Notes under the pieces: model-generated
What the model was told of the DNA's origin: nothing
What the model saw: the letters and a program-made list of their open reading frames with translations, nothing else
Database searches by the model: none
Position numbers and translations under genes: made by a program
In this document: positions 12,289-18,585 of the stretch, in pieces
How positions within the stretch are numbered: the stretch's first letter is position 1
How the letters are laid out: the number at the start of each line of letters is the position of its first letter
Source: JAPLYB01 sp964481435
GTDB taxonomy: Archaea; Nanobdellota; Nanobdellia; Pacearchaeales; UBA284
Length of the DNA: 26,804 nucleotides
NCBI GenBank assembly: GCA_964481435.1
Contig: CAYZTH010000010.1
Location: forward strand, 1 to 26,804
Direction of reading: 5' to 3'

Positions 12289-13338
12289 TTAAATCAACAG
12301 CATCAATATTCTCAAGAATAAATTTCCAAGCAGTAGGCTTACTACGACCGACAATAAGAAGACAGGAATGTAAGCTACTCCATCTCTGATAAGGACCTGC
12401 TTCCCTGATCTCTTTATTAAGAGTATATCTTCTTTTGACAATCCCTCCGCGCTAGGCTTCAAAACTCTCTTCTCCACCGTTGTTTTTTCAACAAGCCAAT
12501 CTCCCTCTTGCAAATCTTTTCCGGACTTATAACTAACAAGAACTCCCTGTTCAACACCCTTAATAAAAGCATAAAACCAAGGCAAGATGATAATAAGAAC
12601 CGCGGGAATTATCAATATTCTTTGAAATACTCCTAAGACTAAAAAGATAATCCCAATTATCAAAAGCACGACCTTGAATATCTTCAGTTTTGAATTGACT
12701 TCCTTAAACTTTAGAGAAAACTTTTTCCTATTTCTCAACGCGATAATCCCGGAAAAAACCAGACCATAAACCACACTTATCAATAAGCTATTGATAATAA
12801 AATCAACAAGAAAGCTCGAGTTAGACAAGGACAATCCTAAAAGATCAACAGGCAAGAAATAAGTAAAATTCAAAAAACTTGGAGTTGTTGCAAAGATAAA
12901 TGCTAAAGCCATCAAAATTTTTGCATCAGCCCCTCCAAAAACCTTCCCATAAAAAGCTAGAACGGAGATTATGAAGATTATACCAAAGGCAATAAATCCA
13001 GTTGATAAATAATCAATAGAACCAAAAGTATTGAATGACTTAGATAAAAATCCCGCAGCAACTAATATCGCTGCCCCAACAATCTGTATCCAGAGTGCTT
13101 TTTCCTTTACAAATAAATAAAAAAACAATAAGAACAGCACTACAAATCCTAAAACAATCAAAATGTTCTGCCCAAGCATAACTGCAACAATGCTCCTGAT
13201 TATCAGTGCAATAAATATCAAAGACAGAGAAACCCAGTTCGCAACCTCTCTTTTTCTCAGATCAGTAATAGAAGCATAAACAAGCCAGAGCAAAGCGACA
13301 ACACATAAAAATATGTCTGGAATTAATATGATATCCAT
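12289..13338 (-). CDS. Archaeal prepilin peptidase (A24 family)
   Basis: This aspartic membrane protease cuts class III signal peptides of pilin-like proteins at the inner face. Two catalytic aspartates are visible: Asp26 in ASITDLRKREVANW and Asp138 in VFGGADAKILMAL, where the usual GxGD reads GGAD as in many archaeal enzymes. There are about seven or eight membrane segments. After residue 205 comes a loop (RNRKKFSLKFKEVNSKLK), two more helices, a soluble stretch of about 55 residues (SGKDLQEGDWLVEKTTVEKR onward) and a final helix. This extra region resembles the longer archaeal PibD/FlaK-like form. TATA GTATAAACC (13375-13383, -) lies upstream. Likely substrates are the proteins at 4592, 9091 and 11522. 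Confidence 0.9.
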   Translation of the reverse strand: MDIILIPDIFLCVVALLWLVYASITDLRKREVANWVSLSLIFIALIIRSIVAVMLGQNILIVLGFVVLFLLFFYLFVKEKALWIQIVGAAILVAAGFLSKSFNTFGSIDYLSTGFIAFGIIFIISVLAFYGKVFGGADAKILMALAFIFATTPSFLNFTYFLPVDLLGLSLSNSSFLVDFIINSLLISVVYGLVFSGIIALRNRKKFSLKFKEVNSKLKIFKVVLLIIGIIFLVLGVFQRILIIPAVLIIILPWFYAFIKGVEQGVLVSYKSGKDLQEGDWLVEKTTVEKRVLKPSAEGLSKEDILLIKRSGKQVLIRDGVAYIPVFLLSVVVSLLLGNLFLRILMLLI

Positions 13339-13374
13339 TTTCTCTTTTTTTCTCTCTTTTTATGTTTGAGTTAA

Positions 13375-13436
13375 GTATAAACCTTAATTTAAAATCTCTT
13401 TTAGGCAAAAGCGCATGAATGTAAAATAAAGCGCAT
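13375..13436 (-). promoter_or_regulatory. Prepilin peptidase promoter with TGCGCTTT repeat (copy 2)
   Basis: On the minus strand ATGCGCTTTA and ATGCGCTTTT recur at 20-nt spacing (13410-13436), about 28 nt upstream of TATA GGTTTATAC (13375-13383), which predicts a start near 13353. Copies 1 and 3 are upstream of S19e and of the 819-residue surface protein. Confidence 0.6.
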
Positions 13437-13454
13437 AACCTTTTATTATTAGAC

Positions 13455-13571
13455 TTATATCGTTTTTCCAGCTCGCTCATGTCCGCCTTTCTTATATCTA
13501 TTAAACGCTCTCTTTTTCTTCAGTTGCTTTTTGCTTTTTCTCTCTCCAGCACACACATAATCATCTGCCAT
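13455..13571 (-). CDS. Candidate 38-aa basic microprotein
   Basis: A 39-codon frame begins MADDYVCAGERK and continues SKKQLKKKRAFNRYKKGG to HERAGKTI. It is rich in Lys/Arg, with one Cys, and fits a small nucleic-acid-binding or ribosome-associated protein. Support: a TATA-like ATTTAAAAATTA (-) at 13591-13600 is centred 25 nt before the ATG, the exact spacing of the leaderless genes here, and the frame fills most of the 345-nt divergent gap between the prepilin peptidase and the 13685 gene. I recognise no family; L40e, S30e and L41e were considered and do not match. Confidence 0.5.
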   Translation of the reverse strand: MADDYVCAGERKSKKQLKKKRAFNRYKKGGHERAGKTI

Positions 13572-13636
13572 GCTTTTATAATAAATGATAATTTTTAAAT
13601 CTACTCCCAGACCGGCAATGAAGAACAAACGCTAAA

Positions 13637-13681
13637 TTTATATATCAAAAGAATTTATCTCAAGTATAAAGATAAAAGAGG
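13637..13681 (+). promoter_or_regulatory. Promoter and SD of the membrane/lipoprotein operon
   Basis: TATA TTTATATA lies at 13637-13644 and AGAGG at 13677-13681, ending 3 nt before the ATG. The predicted start near 13667 gives a short leader. Shine-Dalgarno use here contrasts with leaderless cytosolic genes. Confidence 0.5.
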
Positions 13682-13684
13682 AAA

Positions 13685-15055
13685 ATGGCAATAGCTGGAA
13701 GTATTATAATTATTGGTATAGGCGCTCTTCTTGGAGCACTAGGTGGTTTTTTAGTCAAGCCCGGCGGTCGAGGGATGACTGGCCAGGAAGTAGGCGCCGC
13801 AATCAAGGGCGGAGCAATAGCCGGAGCAATTTTTGGGGGCATCGCAGGAATTCTATTAAGCATATTCACGGTAATAAGTTTGGGATTTAGTGGCTTATTA
13901 TCGACCCTGGTTATGGCCCTTACAGGAGCTGCAACAGGAGCAATATGTCTTATGCTCTTTAATCTAGGAAGATTAGCTTTGATATCGGCCCTAGGAGAGA
14001 AAGGCGCGGGGATTCTTATGGGAGTCTTGGTCGGGATAGTTGCGGGAATATTAGTTAATTTCCTTATTCTTCCAGCAGGTGGCTCAGCAGCCCTAGAGTA
14101 CTGGCGCTTTGGATTAGAACCCGTGACAACCGTAATTGGAGATGGCCTAAAAGAACTTTCAAAATTCCAGTACTGTCTTACTGCAAATCCAAAATGTCCT
14201 TTTTTCGTTGACTGGAGCGATGCGAATATTCAATCAGCCCAGGAGGCCCTATCCGTAGGGGTTAGGTTCTCAGAATACCAGATAAAGAATGATGAGATAA
14301 ATATTCTTGCGGAAATTTCTGTCAAAAATCCTGAAAAATACGAACTCCATCTTGTTCCAAAATGTTCTCTTGGTACAAAAATAGAAAAAAGCAGACCGAT
14401 TACAATAAAAAACGCAGCAACCTATTTTCAAGGAGTTGAATTCGTCTTCCCGATGTCATCTGAAACTCTATCCTCTTCATTGAGATGCTCAAGCACCGTA
14501 CCAGAGTGTCAGACTAGAAATGTCTGCCTTGATCAAAAGATATTCCTTGTTCTCGAGAGACCCGTCAGGCTTCAAGGAACCTGGCCCATCTATCTAGGAC
14601 ATAAATACTCCTTCGCAGGTCCGAAACAAGTTAGGACAGAACTAAAGTTCAATGCTCCCTGGCAAATAACTCTCTATTCCTCAGACGATATGCCCTATGA
14701 TGAGAAAAAGACCTATAATTTCCAGCTTGCAATTAAACAAAGAGATGAAGAAACTAAACTTAAGAACATAGAGCTTATCAGAATAATTGTACCCGAGAAC
14801 CTTAATATTGAATGTAAAAATTTTGTAGCTGTGAGCAATACAGAACTCGAACTAAGAAGCACTGATGGAACCCCGATTGATGAGGCCTGGCTTAAACAAA
14901 ACTCACAATATGATTCAGTCGACAAAAAATATACGATGTCCTGCGCAATGTATGTAAAGAAAGCTGCACTAAGTGCCGAACTCTCACCAATCGAAATAGA
15001 ATCAGATTATACTGTAATGTCAACATTCTCCCATGTGATAACAAAAGAGCCATGA
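13685..15055 (+). CDS. Polytopic membrane protein with large ectodomain
   Basis: The 456-residue protein has four Gly/Ala-rich membrane segments in the first 130 residues (about 3-23, 41-66, 69-94, 105-130), with GxxxG-like spacing suited to tight packing. After residue 150 comes a soluble region of about 300 residues with conserved-looking cysteines (QYCLTANPKCPF, RCSSTVPECQTRNVC) and beta-rich segments, probably outside the cell. I do not recognise the family. It is the first of three consecutive plus-strand genes, and the following two are lipoprotein-like, so a membrane complex is plausible. The next gene has its own TATA (15059-15071) just past this stop. Confidence 0.8.
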   Translation: MAIAGSIIIIGIGALLGALGGFLVKPGGRGMTGQEVGAAIKGGAIAGAIFGGIAGILLSIFTVISLGFSGLLSTLVMALTGAATGAICLMLFNLGRLALISALGEKGAGILMGVLVGIVAGILVNFLILPAGGSAALEYWRFGLEPVTTVIGDGLKELSKFQYCLTANPKCPFFVDWSDANIQSAQEALSVGVRFSEYQIKNDEINILAEISVKNPEKYELHLVPKCSLGTKIEKSRPITIKNAATYFQGVEFVFPMSSETLSSSLRCSSTVPECQTRNVCLDQKIFLVLERPVRLQGTWPIYLGHKYSFAGPKQVRTELKFNAPWQITLYSSDDMPYDEKKTYNFQLAIKQRDEETKLKNIELIRIIVPENLNIECKNFVAVSNTELELRSTDGTPIDEAWLKQNSQYDSVDKKYTMSCAMYVKKAALSAELSPIEIESDYTVMSTFSHVITKEP

Positions 15056-15099
15056 GAATAAAATATAAATACAACACCCTGCTTATATCCACAGAGAAA

Positions 15100-16032
15100 A
15101 TGAAAAAAAACATAGAAATTATTTTTATTGCATCCTTACTGATGGTTGTTCTCTTTGTGGGCATGGGCCAAGAAGGCTGCTCTATGCTTGGAACAGGAAC
15201 TCAAAGCAATGCAGGAAAAACAGGAGTTGATTTTTCTTTGATATCAAGAATTGATACAGTAACATCAGGAAAATCTCTACAACCAGGAGAGACTTTCTAT
15301 GTAGGGGTGAGAGTAGATAACTATGACATGAAAGAAAGACAAATAGAACTCTGCATTAAAGACACGGTTCTAGACCAGTATGGGGGAATAACCGGCCAGG
15401 GAGAGTGTCAACAGGTTTATTTGCAAGCAGCTGAAAAAACCCAAAAAAAATCAAATAGTGCTTTTGGTTCATCAACACAAGAAGAGATTGTCCCGGGAAC
15501 AAAAGATGTTTACTTCCCTCAAAATAATCAGTATATGTATTCAGGTCTGCCAAAGATGAACCAAGCATTTCCTGCCTATCTTATAGTAAGCATAAAATAC
15601 CCTGAAACAACTGAAGCAACAGCAGCCATCTCTGTTCCGGACCCAACACAGTCCTCGCTAGTTCAAGAACCCTCACAGATTTATACCGGCCTATCAAAAT
15701 CAATTTATGCTCAGGGCGATTCATATAAGGTTAATTTAGACTTAAATGTCCAGAAGAACACTGCAACAAGAATATATCTGCAGGACTATTCAGAATCAAA
15801 TGAAAACAAGACCTATTTCAGTACAAAACTTAGAGGACAGCCGCTTGATTGCAGATCAACAAATGGTCAACCGATTGGCAGCATCCTTGAATTAAAAGAT
15901 TCTAAAACAATAAAATGCTCAACAGTCTTATATCAAAGCTCTCAAAGGCAAGACTACGATCTAATCATAACTTACATTTACAATGTAGTCCTAGAAAAAA
16001 GCTATGCTTTTTCAATAAACACTAATGGCTGA
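15100..16032 (+). CDS. Lipoprotein-like surface protein
   Basis: From ATG 15100 the 310-residue protein starts MKKNIEIIFIASLLMVVLFV and reaches GMGQEGC, a signal peptide followed by Cys in a non-canonical lipobox (Q-E-G-C). An ATG at 15052 (overlapping the upstream stop as ATGA) would add 16 residues before the signal and lies before a TATA-like AAAATATAAATAC (15059-15071), so 15100 is preferred. The ectodomain is beta-rich: GKSLQPGETFYVGVRVDNYDMKER looks like an immunoglobulin-like/CARDB-type strand pattern. Similar order (signal, QxGC, GxxFxVxVxxDN) is seen in the next gene, so the two are probably distant paralogues. Function unknown. Confidence 0.75.
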   Translation: MKKNIEIIFIASLLMVVLFVGMGQEGCSMLGTGTQSNAGKTGVDFSLISRIDTVTSGKSLQPGETFYVGVRVDNYDMKERQIELCIKDTVLDQYGGITGQGECQQVYLQAAEKTQKKSNSAFGSSTQEEIVPGTKDVYFPQNNQYMYSGLPKMNQAFPAYLIVSIKYPETTEATAAISVPDPTQSSLVQEPSQIYTGLSKSIYAQGDSYKVNLDLNVQKNTATRIYLQDYSESNENKTYFSTKLRGQPLDCRSTNGQPIGSILELKDSKTIKCSTVLYQSSQRQDYDLIITYIYNVVLEKSYAFSINTNG

Positions 16033-16056
16033 TTCCTTATATCAAGGAGAACAATA

Positions 16057-16099
16057 AATTTAAAAATAGGAAATTCCATTATATTAAAGAAAACGAGGT
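16057..16099 (+). promoter_or_regulatory. Promoter and SD of the second lipoprotein-like gene
   Basis: AATTTAAAAATA (16057-16068) is a TATA candidate and GAGGT (16095-16099) a Shine-Dalgarno 3 nt before the ATG at 16103. The gap after the upstream stop is 70 nt. Confidence 0.45.
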
Positions 16100-16102
16100 A
16101 AA

Positions 16103-17020
16103 ATGAAAAATAATTATACGTGGATTTTTTTAACACTAGCTATTATGTCCCTATTGGTTCTAGGAGCGACTCAAACTGGATGCAATCAAAAAGCAGCAAC
16201 CACTTCATTTAATACCTCTGCTTTATCGCTCTCATTTGTGGACAATGCTCCTCCAAGTAAGATAAATACCGGAACTACTTTCCAGATTTATGTCCGGACA
16301 GACAATACAGGTTCACAACCAGTCGACGCCGGAACTGCAAAATTTTATCTAAGTGGAATGGGAAATAATCTTAGGAACCTTAATCAAGTCATGCAGAACC
16401 AAGCCCACTTATCAGAAAAAACTGCACAGCAAGAGGGTGGTTTTGAGACAATACAATTTGCCGAGACCGCTGAATCTACACTCGTAATAAGTAATCCTTT
16501 TAATTTCACACTAAGGGCCGATGCATGCTATCCCTACGCAACATCGACACAAGCGACAATCTGCATAGGACAAGTCGATGGCATGTGTGTTCTTTCAGGA
16601 GAAAAGATAACAACGGGTTCAAATACAAATGCCCCAATCCAAGTAACAAGCATAACTGAACAAACCCAGGGGAATAGATTATATGTTTCATTCTTGATAG
16701 AAAATAAAGGCTCTGGCCAAGTATACTATCCAAACTTTGATTGCGATAAATACTTTGGAACAATATCGAGCGAGAGAATAAAAGAAGAACAAAAGAAAAA
16801 TCAGGTTGATGTCTTTGTTGACCCGGGACAAGAGGACTTGAAATGCACACTTCAAAATCCAAATGGCGGCGAATCTGAAAATTCAGGTCTTGCAGTAGTG
16901 GGAAGAAAGGTAACCTGCACAAAGATAGTCGGGCAGCAGACTTATCCTACTGTAATGAAAATCAAACTAGCCTATAAGTATATCAACGGAGTCTCAAAAC
17001 AATTAGTAATTTATCCTTAA
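16103..17020 (+). CDS. Lipoprotein-like surface protein, second copy
   Basis: This 305-residue protein starts with a signal segment (MKNNYTWIFLTLAIMSLLVL) and then GATQTGC, so Cys27 follows Q-T-G much as in the preceding gene. Beta-rich ectodomain: SKINTGTTFQIYVRTDNTGSQPV near the N-terminus parallels GKSLQPGETFYVGVRVDNYDMKE of the upstream protein, and SFLIENKGSGQVYYPNFDCD later resembles a second strand repeat of the CARDB/Ig-like kind. Several cysteine pairs are present (DACYPYATSTQATIC, GMCVL, DLKCTL, KVTCTK). Probably attached to the outer membrane face by lipid or helix. The exact fold and partner are unknown; the neighbour at 13685 may anchor it. Confidence 0.75.
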   Translation: MKNNYTWIFLTLAIMSLLVLGATQTGCNQKAATTSFNTSALSLSFVDNAPPSKINTGTTFQIYVRTDNTGSQPVDAGTAKFYLSGMGNNLRNLNQVMQNQAHLSEKTAQQEGGFETIQFAETAESTLVISNPFNFTLRADACYPYATSTQATICIGQVDGMCVLSGEKITTGSNTNAPIQVTSITEQTQGNRLYVSFLIENKGSGQVYYPNFDCDKYFGTISSERIKEEQKKNQVDVFVDPGQEDLKCTLQNPNGGESENSGLAVVGRKVTCTKIVGQQTYPTVMKIKLAYKYINGVSKQLVIYP

Positions 17021-17073
17021 TCCTAGTTAGATTTGCGCCCTTCTCAATCACTACTTCTAAATTAAGATGCACC

Positions 17074-17100
17074 TTTTTATACTCCTAAACTTTTTATAAA
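17074..17100 (+). promoter_or_regulatory. Tandem TATA boxes before the structured RNA
   Basis: TTTTTATACT (17074-17083) predicts a start near 17104, at the beginning of the terminal stem. A second, stronger-looking CTTTTTATAAAA (17090-17100) predicts a start near 17121, which would delete the 5' side of that stem. The first therefore fits the full-length RNA. Confidence 0.45.
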
Positions 17101-17333
17101 ATGAGCCGGAAAGGCTTTTCGGTTGCTCTGGAAAGGGTGCCACCATTATAGCCTCTTTCAAGTGTTCGACTAATATTATGGTGACTGGGCTATAACTCAC
17201 CATATGACATCTGCACTTGTTAAGCTTATTAATGGAGCGAAAAAGATAACCTTTAAAGCAAATCGGTAAGGTAAAACTTGCATCGGTAATTGCTTGAGGA
17301 ACTTTTTTCACCGAGCCCAGACTCCGGCCTCAT
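17101..17333 (+). ncRNA. Structured RNA or long leader, class unresolved
   Basis: There is no coding frame across 320 nt, but dense pairing. A terminal stem ATGAG-CCGGA (17101-17110) pairs with TCCGG-C-CTCAT (17323-17333), 10 bp with one bulge. A hairpin CCGGAAA/TTTTCGG lies at 17106-17122. TTATAGCC (17146-17153) pairs with GGCTATAA (17188-17195), which conflicts with CTGGGCT (17185-17191) pairing AGCCCAG (17314-17320). It ends 7 nt before the ATG of a Lys-rich gene, so it may be a separate RNA or that gene's leader. RNase P RNA is a weak candidate (GGAAAG...GCCACC near the 5' side, CAGAnTCCGGC near the 3' end). SRP RNA lacks its GGAAGG-AGCA loop. Confidence 0.5.
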
Positions 17334-17340
17334 CTTCAAA

Positions 17341-17568
17341 ATGGCAAAAAAGATAAAACATAAGAAACAGAAAGTAAAACACCCTAAACATAAGTCTGTT
17401 AAAGTCAAAAAGAAGAAGGTAAAGAAAGTAAAGGTCAAGGTTCATAAGAAGAAGCACAGCAGAAGGCCTAGTAACAAAACAAAGGATTCAAAGATAAGGA
17501 AGATACAAGCCTATCTAAAATCTAGACAAAATAAGGGTAAGAACGTATCAAAAAAGAAGAAAAGATAA
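17341..17568 (+). CDS. Lys-rich small basic protein, 75 aa
   Basis: The protein is MAKKIKHKKQKVKHPKHKS and onward, with more than 40 percent Lys/Arg/His and nearly no acidic or aromatic residues, ending in KKKKR. It resembles histone-tail-like or ribosome-associated basic proteins, but no family is identifiable. Start chosen at ATG 17341; a TTG 51 nt upstream would extend into the structured RNA. No TATA box lies at the leaderless distance, which suggests transcription from the promoter of that RNA. It probably binds nucleic acid, perhaps the RNA next to it; this is inference. It is convergent with S10. Confidence 0.65.
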   Translation: MAKKIKHKKQKVKHPKHKSVKVKKKKVKKVKVKVHKKKHSRRPSNKTKDSKIRKIQAYLKSRQNKGKNVSKKKKR

Positions 17569-17645
17569 TTCTCCTCATTTTTGGCTGATTGGCTAAGCAT
17601 TTAACAAAAGCACACTTATACTAAATTGAAGTGCGCATTCTTCAC

Positions 17646-17678
17646 AAGACGCATTTTGTGCTCAGGCACTCTTGTCTT
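17646..17678 (-). terminator. Conserved 3' hairpin element after S10 (copy 1)
   Basis: AAGAC/GTCTT (17646-17650, 17674-17678) encloses an internal loop and GTGC-TCAG-GCAC. It lies 17 nt past the S10 stop and 77 nt past the convergent basic-protein gene. A related element with the same AAGACGC...TTTGTGC...GTCTT order lies past the stop of the 819-residue gene (21446-21473). A shared transcript-end structure is likely; termination itself is inferred. Confidence 0.5.
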
Positions 17679-17695
17679 ACTTAAATAAACTAGAA

Positions 17696-18004
17696 TTACT
17701 CTATCATCTCTATTTCAACATTGACTTCTTTTGGTATTGGAAGTCTCATAACACTATGAAGAACTCTCTCATCAGAGGGCATATCAATTACTCTCTTATG
17801 TATCCTCATCTCATATCTATCAAATGTAGCTTTTCCATTACCGCATGGGCTCTTTCTTGTGGTGACTTTAAGCTTTTTAGTTGGTAGTGGAACAGGCCCT
17901 CTTATCGTGACTCCGTTTCTTGTAGAAATGTCTTTTATGGCTCCGACTATACTATTAAGTTTTTCAATATTTATACTTGCTAGTTTTATTCTTGTTCGTG
18001 CCAT
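17696..18004 (-). CDS. rps10: Small ribosomal subunit protein uS10
   Basis: The 102-residue protein has the uS10 pattern: MARTRIKLASINIEKLNSIVGAIKDI, VTIRGPVPLPTKKLKVTTRKSPCGNGKATFDRYEMRIHKRVIDM and VNVEIEMIE. It belongs to the 30S head. Length is normal. In many archaea uS10 lies behind elongation factor 1A; here it stands alone, divergent from the Nudix gene. Minus-strand TATA GCTTTTTATATG (18034-18045) precedes the ATG with a leader of about 10 nt. A hairpin follows the stop. Confidence 0.96.
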   Translation of the reverse strand: MARTRIKLASINIEKLNSIVGAIKDISTRNGVTIRGPVPLPTKKLKVTTRKSPCGNGKATFDRYEMRIHKRVIDMPSDERVLHSVMRLPIPKEVNVEIEMIE

Positions 18005-18033
18005 TTTCTATCTTGTTCTATCTAAAAAAACAT

Positions 18034-18070
18034 CATATAAAAAGCTTTTGGATGGCAAAAACTTATATAA
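18034..18070. promoter_or_regulatory. Divergent promoters of uS10 and Nudix genes
   Basis: Minus-strand GCTTTTTATATG (18034-18045) serves uS10. Plus-strand TTATATAA (18063-18070) is centred 26 nt before the Nudix ATG at 18093, giving a leaderless mRNA. The two promoters lie about 25 nt apart in an 88-nt intergenic space. Confidence 0.6.
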
Positions 18071-18092
18071 ATAAGTCCTCCTCTAAAAAAAC

Positions 18093-18539
18093 ATGGAAAA
18101 CAAAGAGGTCACAAGAGAGTTCATATCAACTGTTTTCGTTGTTAATCAAGAAAAAGTCCTCATGACCTGGAACCGAAAAGTAAACAATTGGGTTCCCATC
18201 GGCGGCCACATCGATAAAAATGAGCTCCCCTGCGAGTCTGTAATCAAAGAAGCCAAGGAAGAATCTAATTTGGATATTGAGATTATCTCTCAAAAAACAA
18301 GCTCAACAGTCAATCTTCCCCAACCATTAAATGTTCATCTCGACCATCTAACAGACGACCATAAACACATCAATCTGGCCTACTTAGGCAAAATCAAACA
18401 GGAAAGTCCCGCATGTTTTGAAATAGATGATGAAGGTAAACCATTAAGGTGGTTTTCAAGAGAAGATCTGGAAAAAGAAAATTCCCTGATTCCAGAGATA
18501 AAAGCGTGGGCTCTCGAAGCATTGAATCAATTAGAATGA
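18093..18539 (+). CDS. Nudix hydrolase
   Basis: Nudix enzymes hydrolyse nucleoside diphosphates linked to another group. The Nudix box reads GHIDKNELPCESVIKEAKEESNLDI: Gly, five residues, Glu, seven residues, then K-E-A-K-E-E-S-N-L. The usual Arg is Lys and the last Gly is Asn; the catalytic Glu residues remain. The N-terminal strand FVVNQEKVLMTWNRKVNNWVPIGGH is family-typical, and RWFSREDL is the usual downstream segment. Length of 148 is normal. The substrate cannot be inferred. Leaderless from the TATA at 18063-18070. Confidence 0.92.
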   Translation: MENKEVTREFISTVFVVNQEKVLMTWNRKVNNWVPIGGHIDKNELPCESVIKEAKEESNLDIEIISQKTSSTVNLPQPLNVHLDHLTDDHKHINLAYLGKIKQESPACFEIDDEGKPLRWFSREDLEKENSLIPEIKAWALEALNQLE

Positions 18540-18555
18540 GTTTATCATCCATAAA

Positions 18556-18565
18556 CTTTATAATC
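18556..18565 (+). promoter_or_regulatory. TATA box of amrS
   Basis: CTTTATAATC is centred 26 nt before the ATG at 18586, giving a leaderless transcript. Confidence 0.55.
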
Positions 18566-18585
18566 TCATTTCATCTTTTCATTTT

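Noticed and set aside
13262..13480. 72-residue minus-strand reading over the prepilin peptidase start
   Set aside because: It overlaps a clear gene in another frame, covers the TGCGC repeat and the promoter, and has no family pattern.
15052..15099. ATG 15052 overlapping the upstream stop (ATGA)
   Set aside because: It would place 16 residues before the signal peptide and lies before a TATA-like element; 15100 gives a standard signal. It is not fully excluded, because coupling by ATGA is possible.
17101..17333. SRP RNA
   Set aside because: Neither strand has the GGAAGG-type helix 8 loop of SRP RNA. RNase P RNA is only weakly suggested, so no family name was assigned.
17607..17638. A fourth TGCGC direct repeat (GCACA ... 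GCGCA on the plus strand)
   Set aside because: The spacing is 23 rather than 20, one core is mutated, and it is not upstream of a start. It more likely forms a hairpin GCACACTT/AAGTGCGC in the convergent gap.
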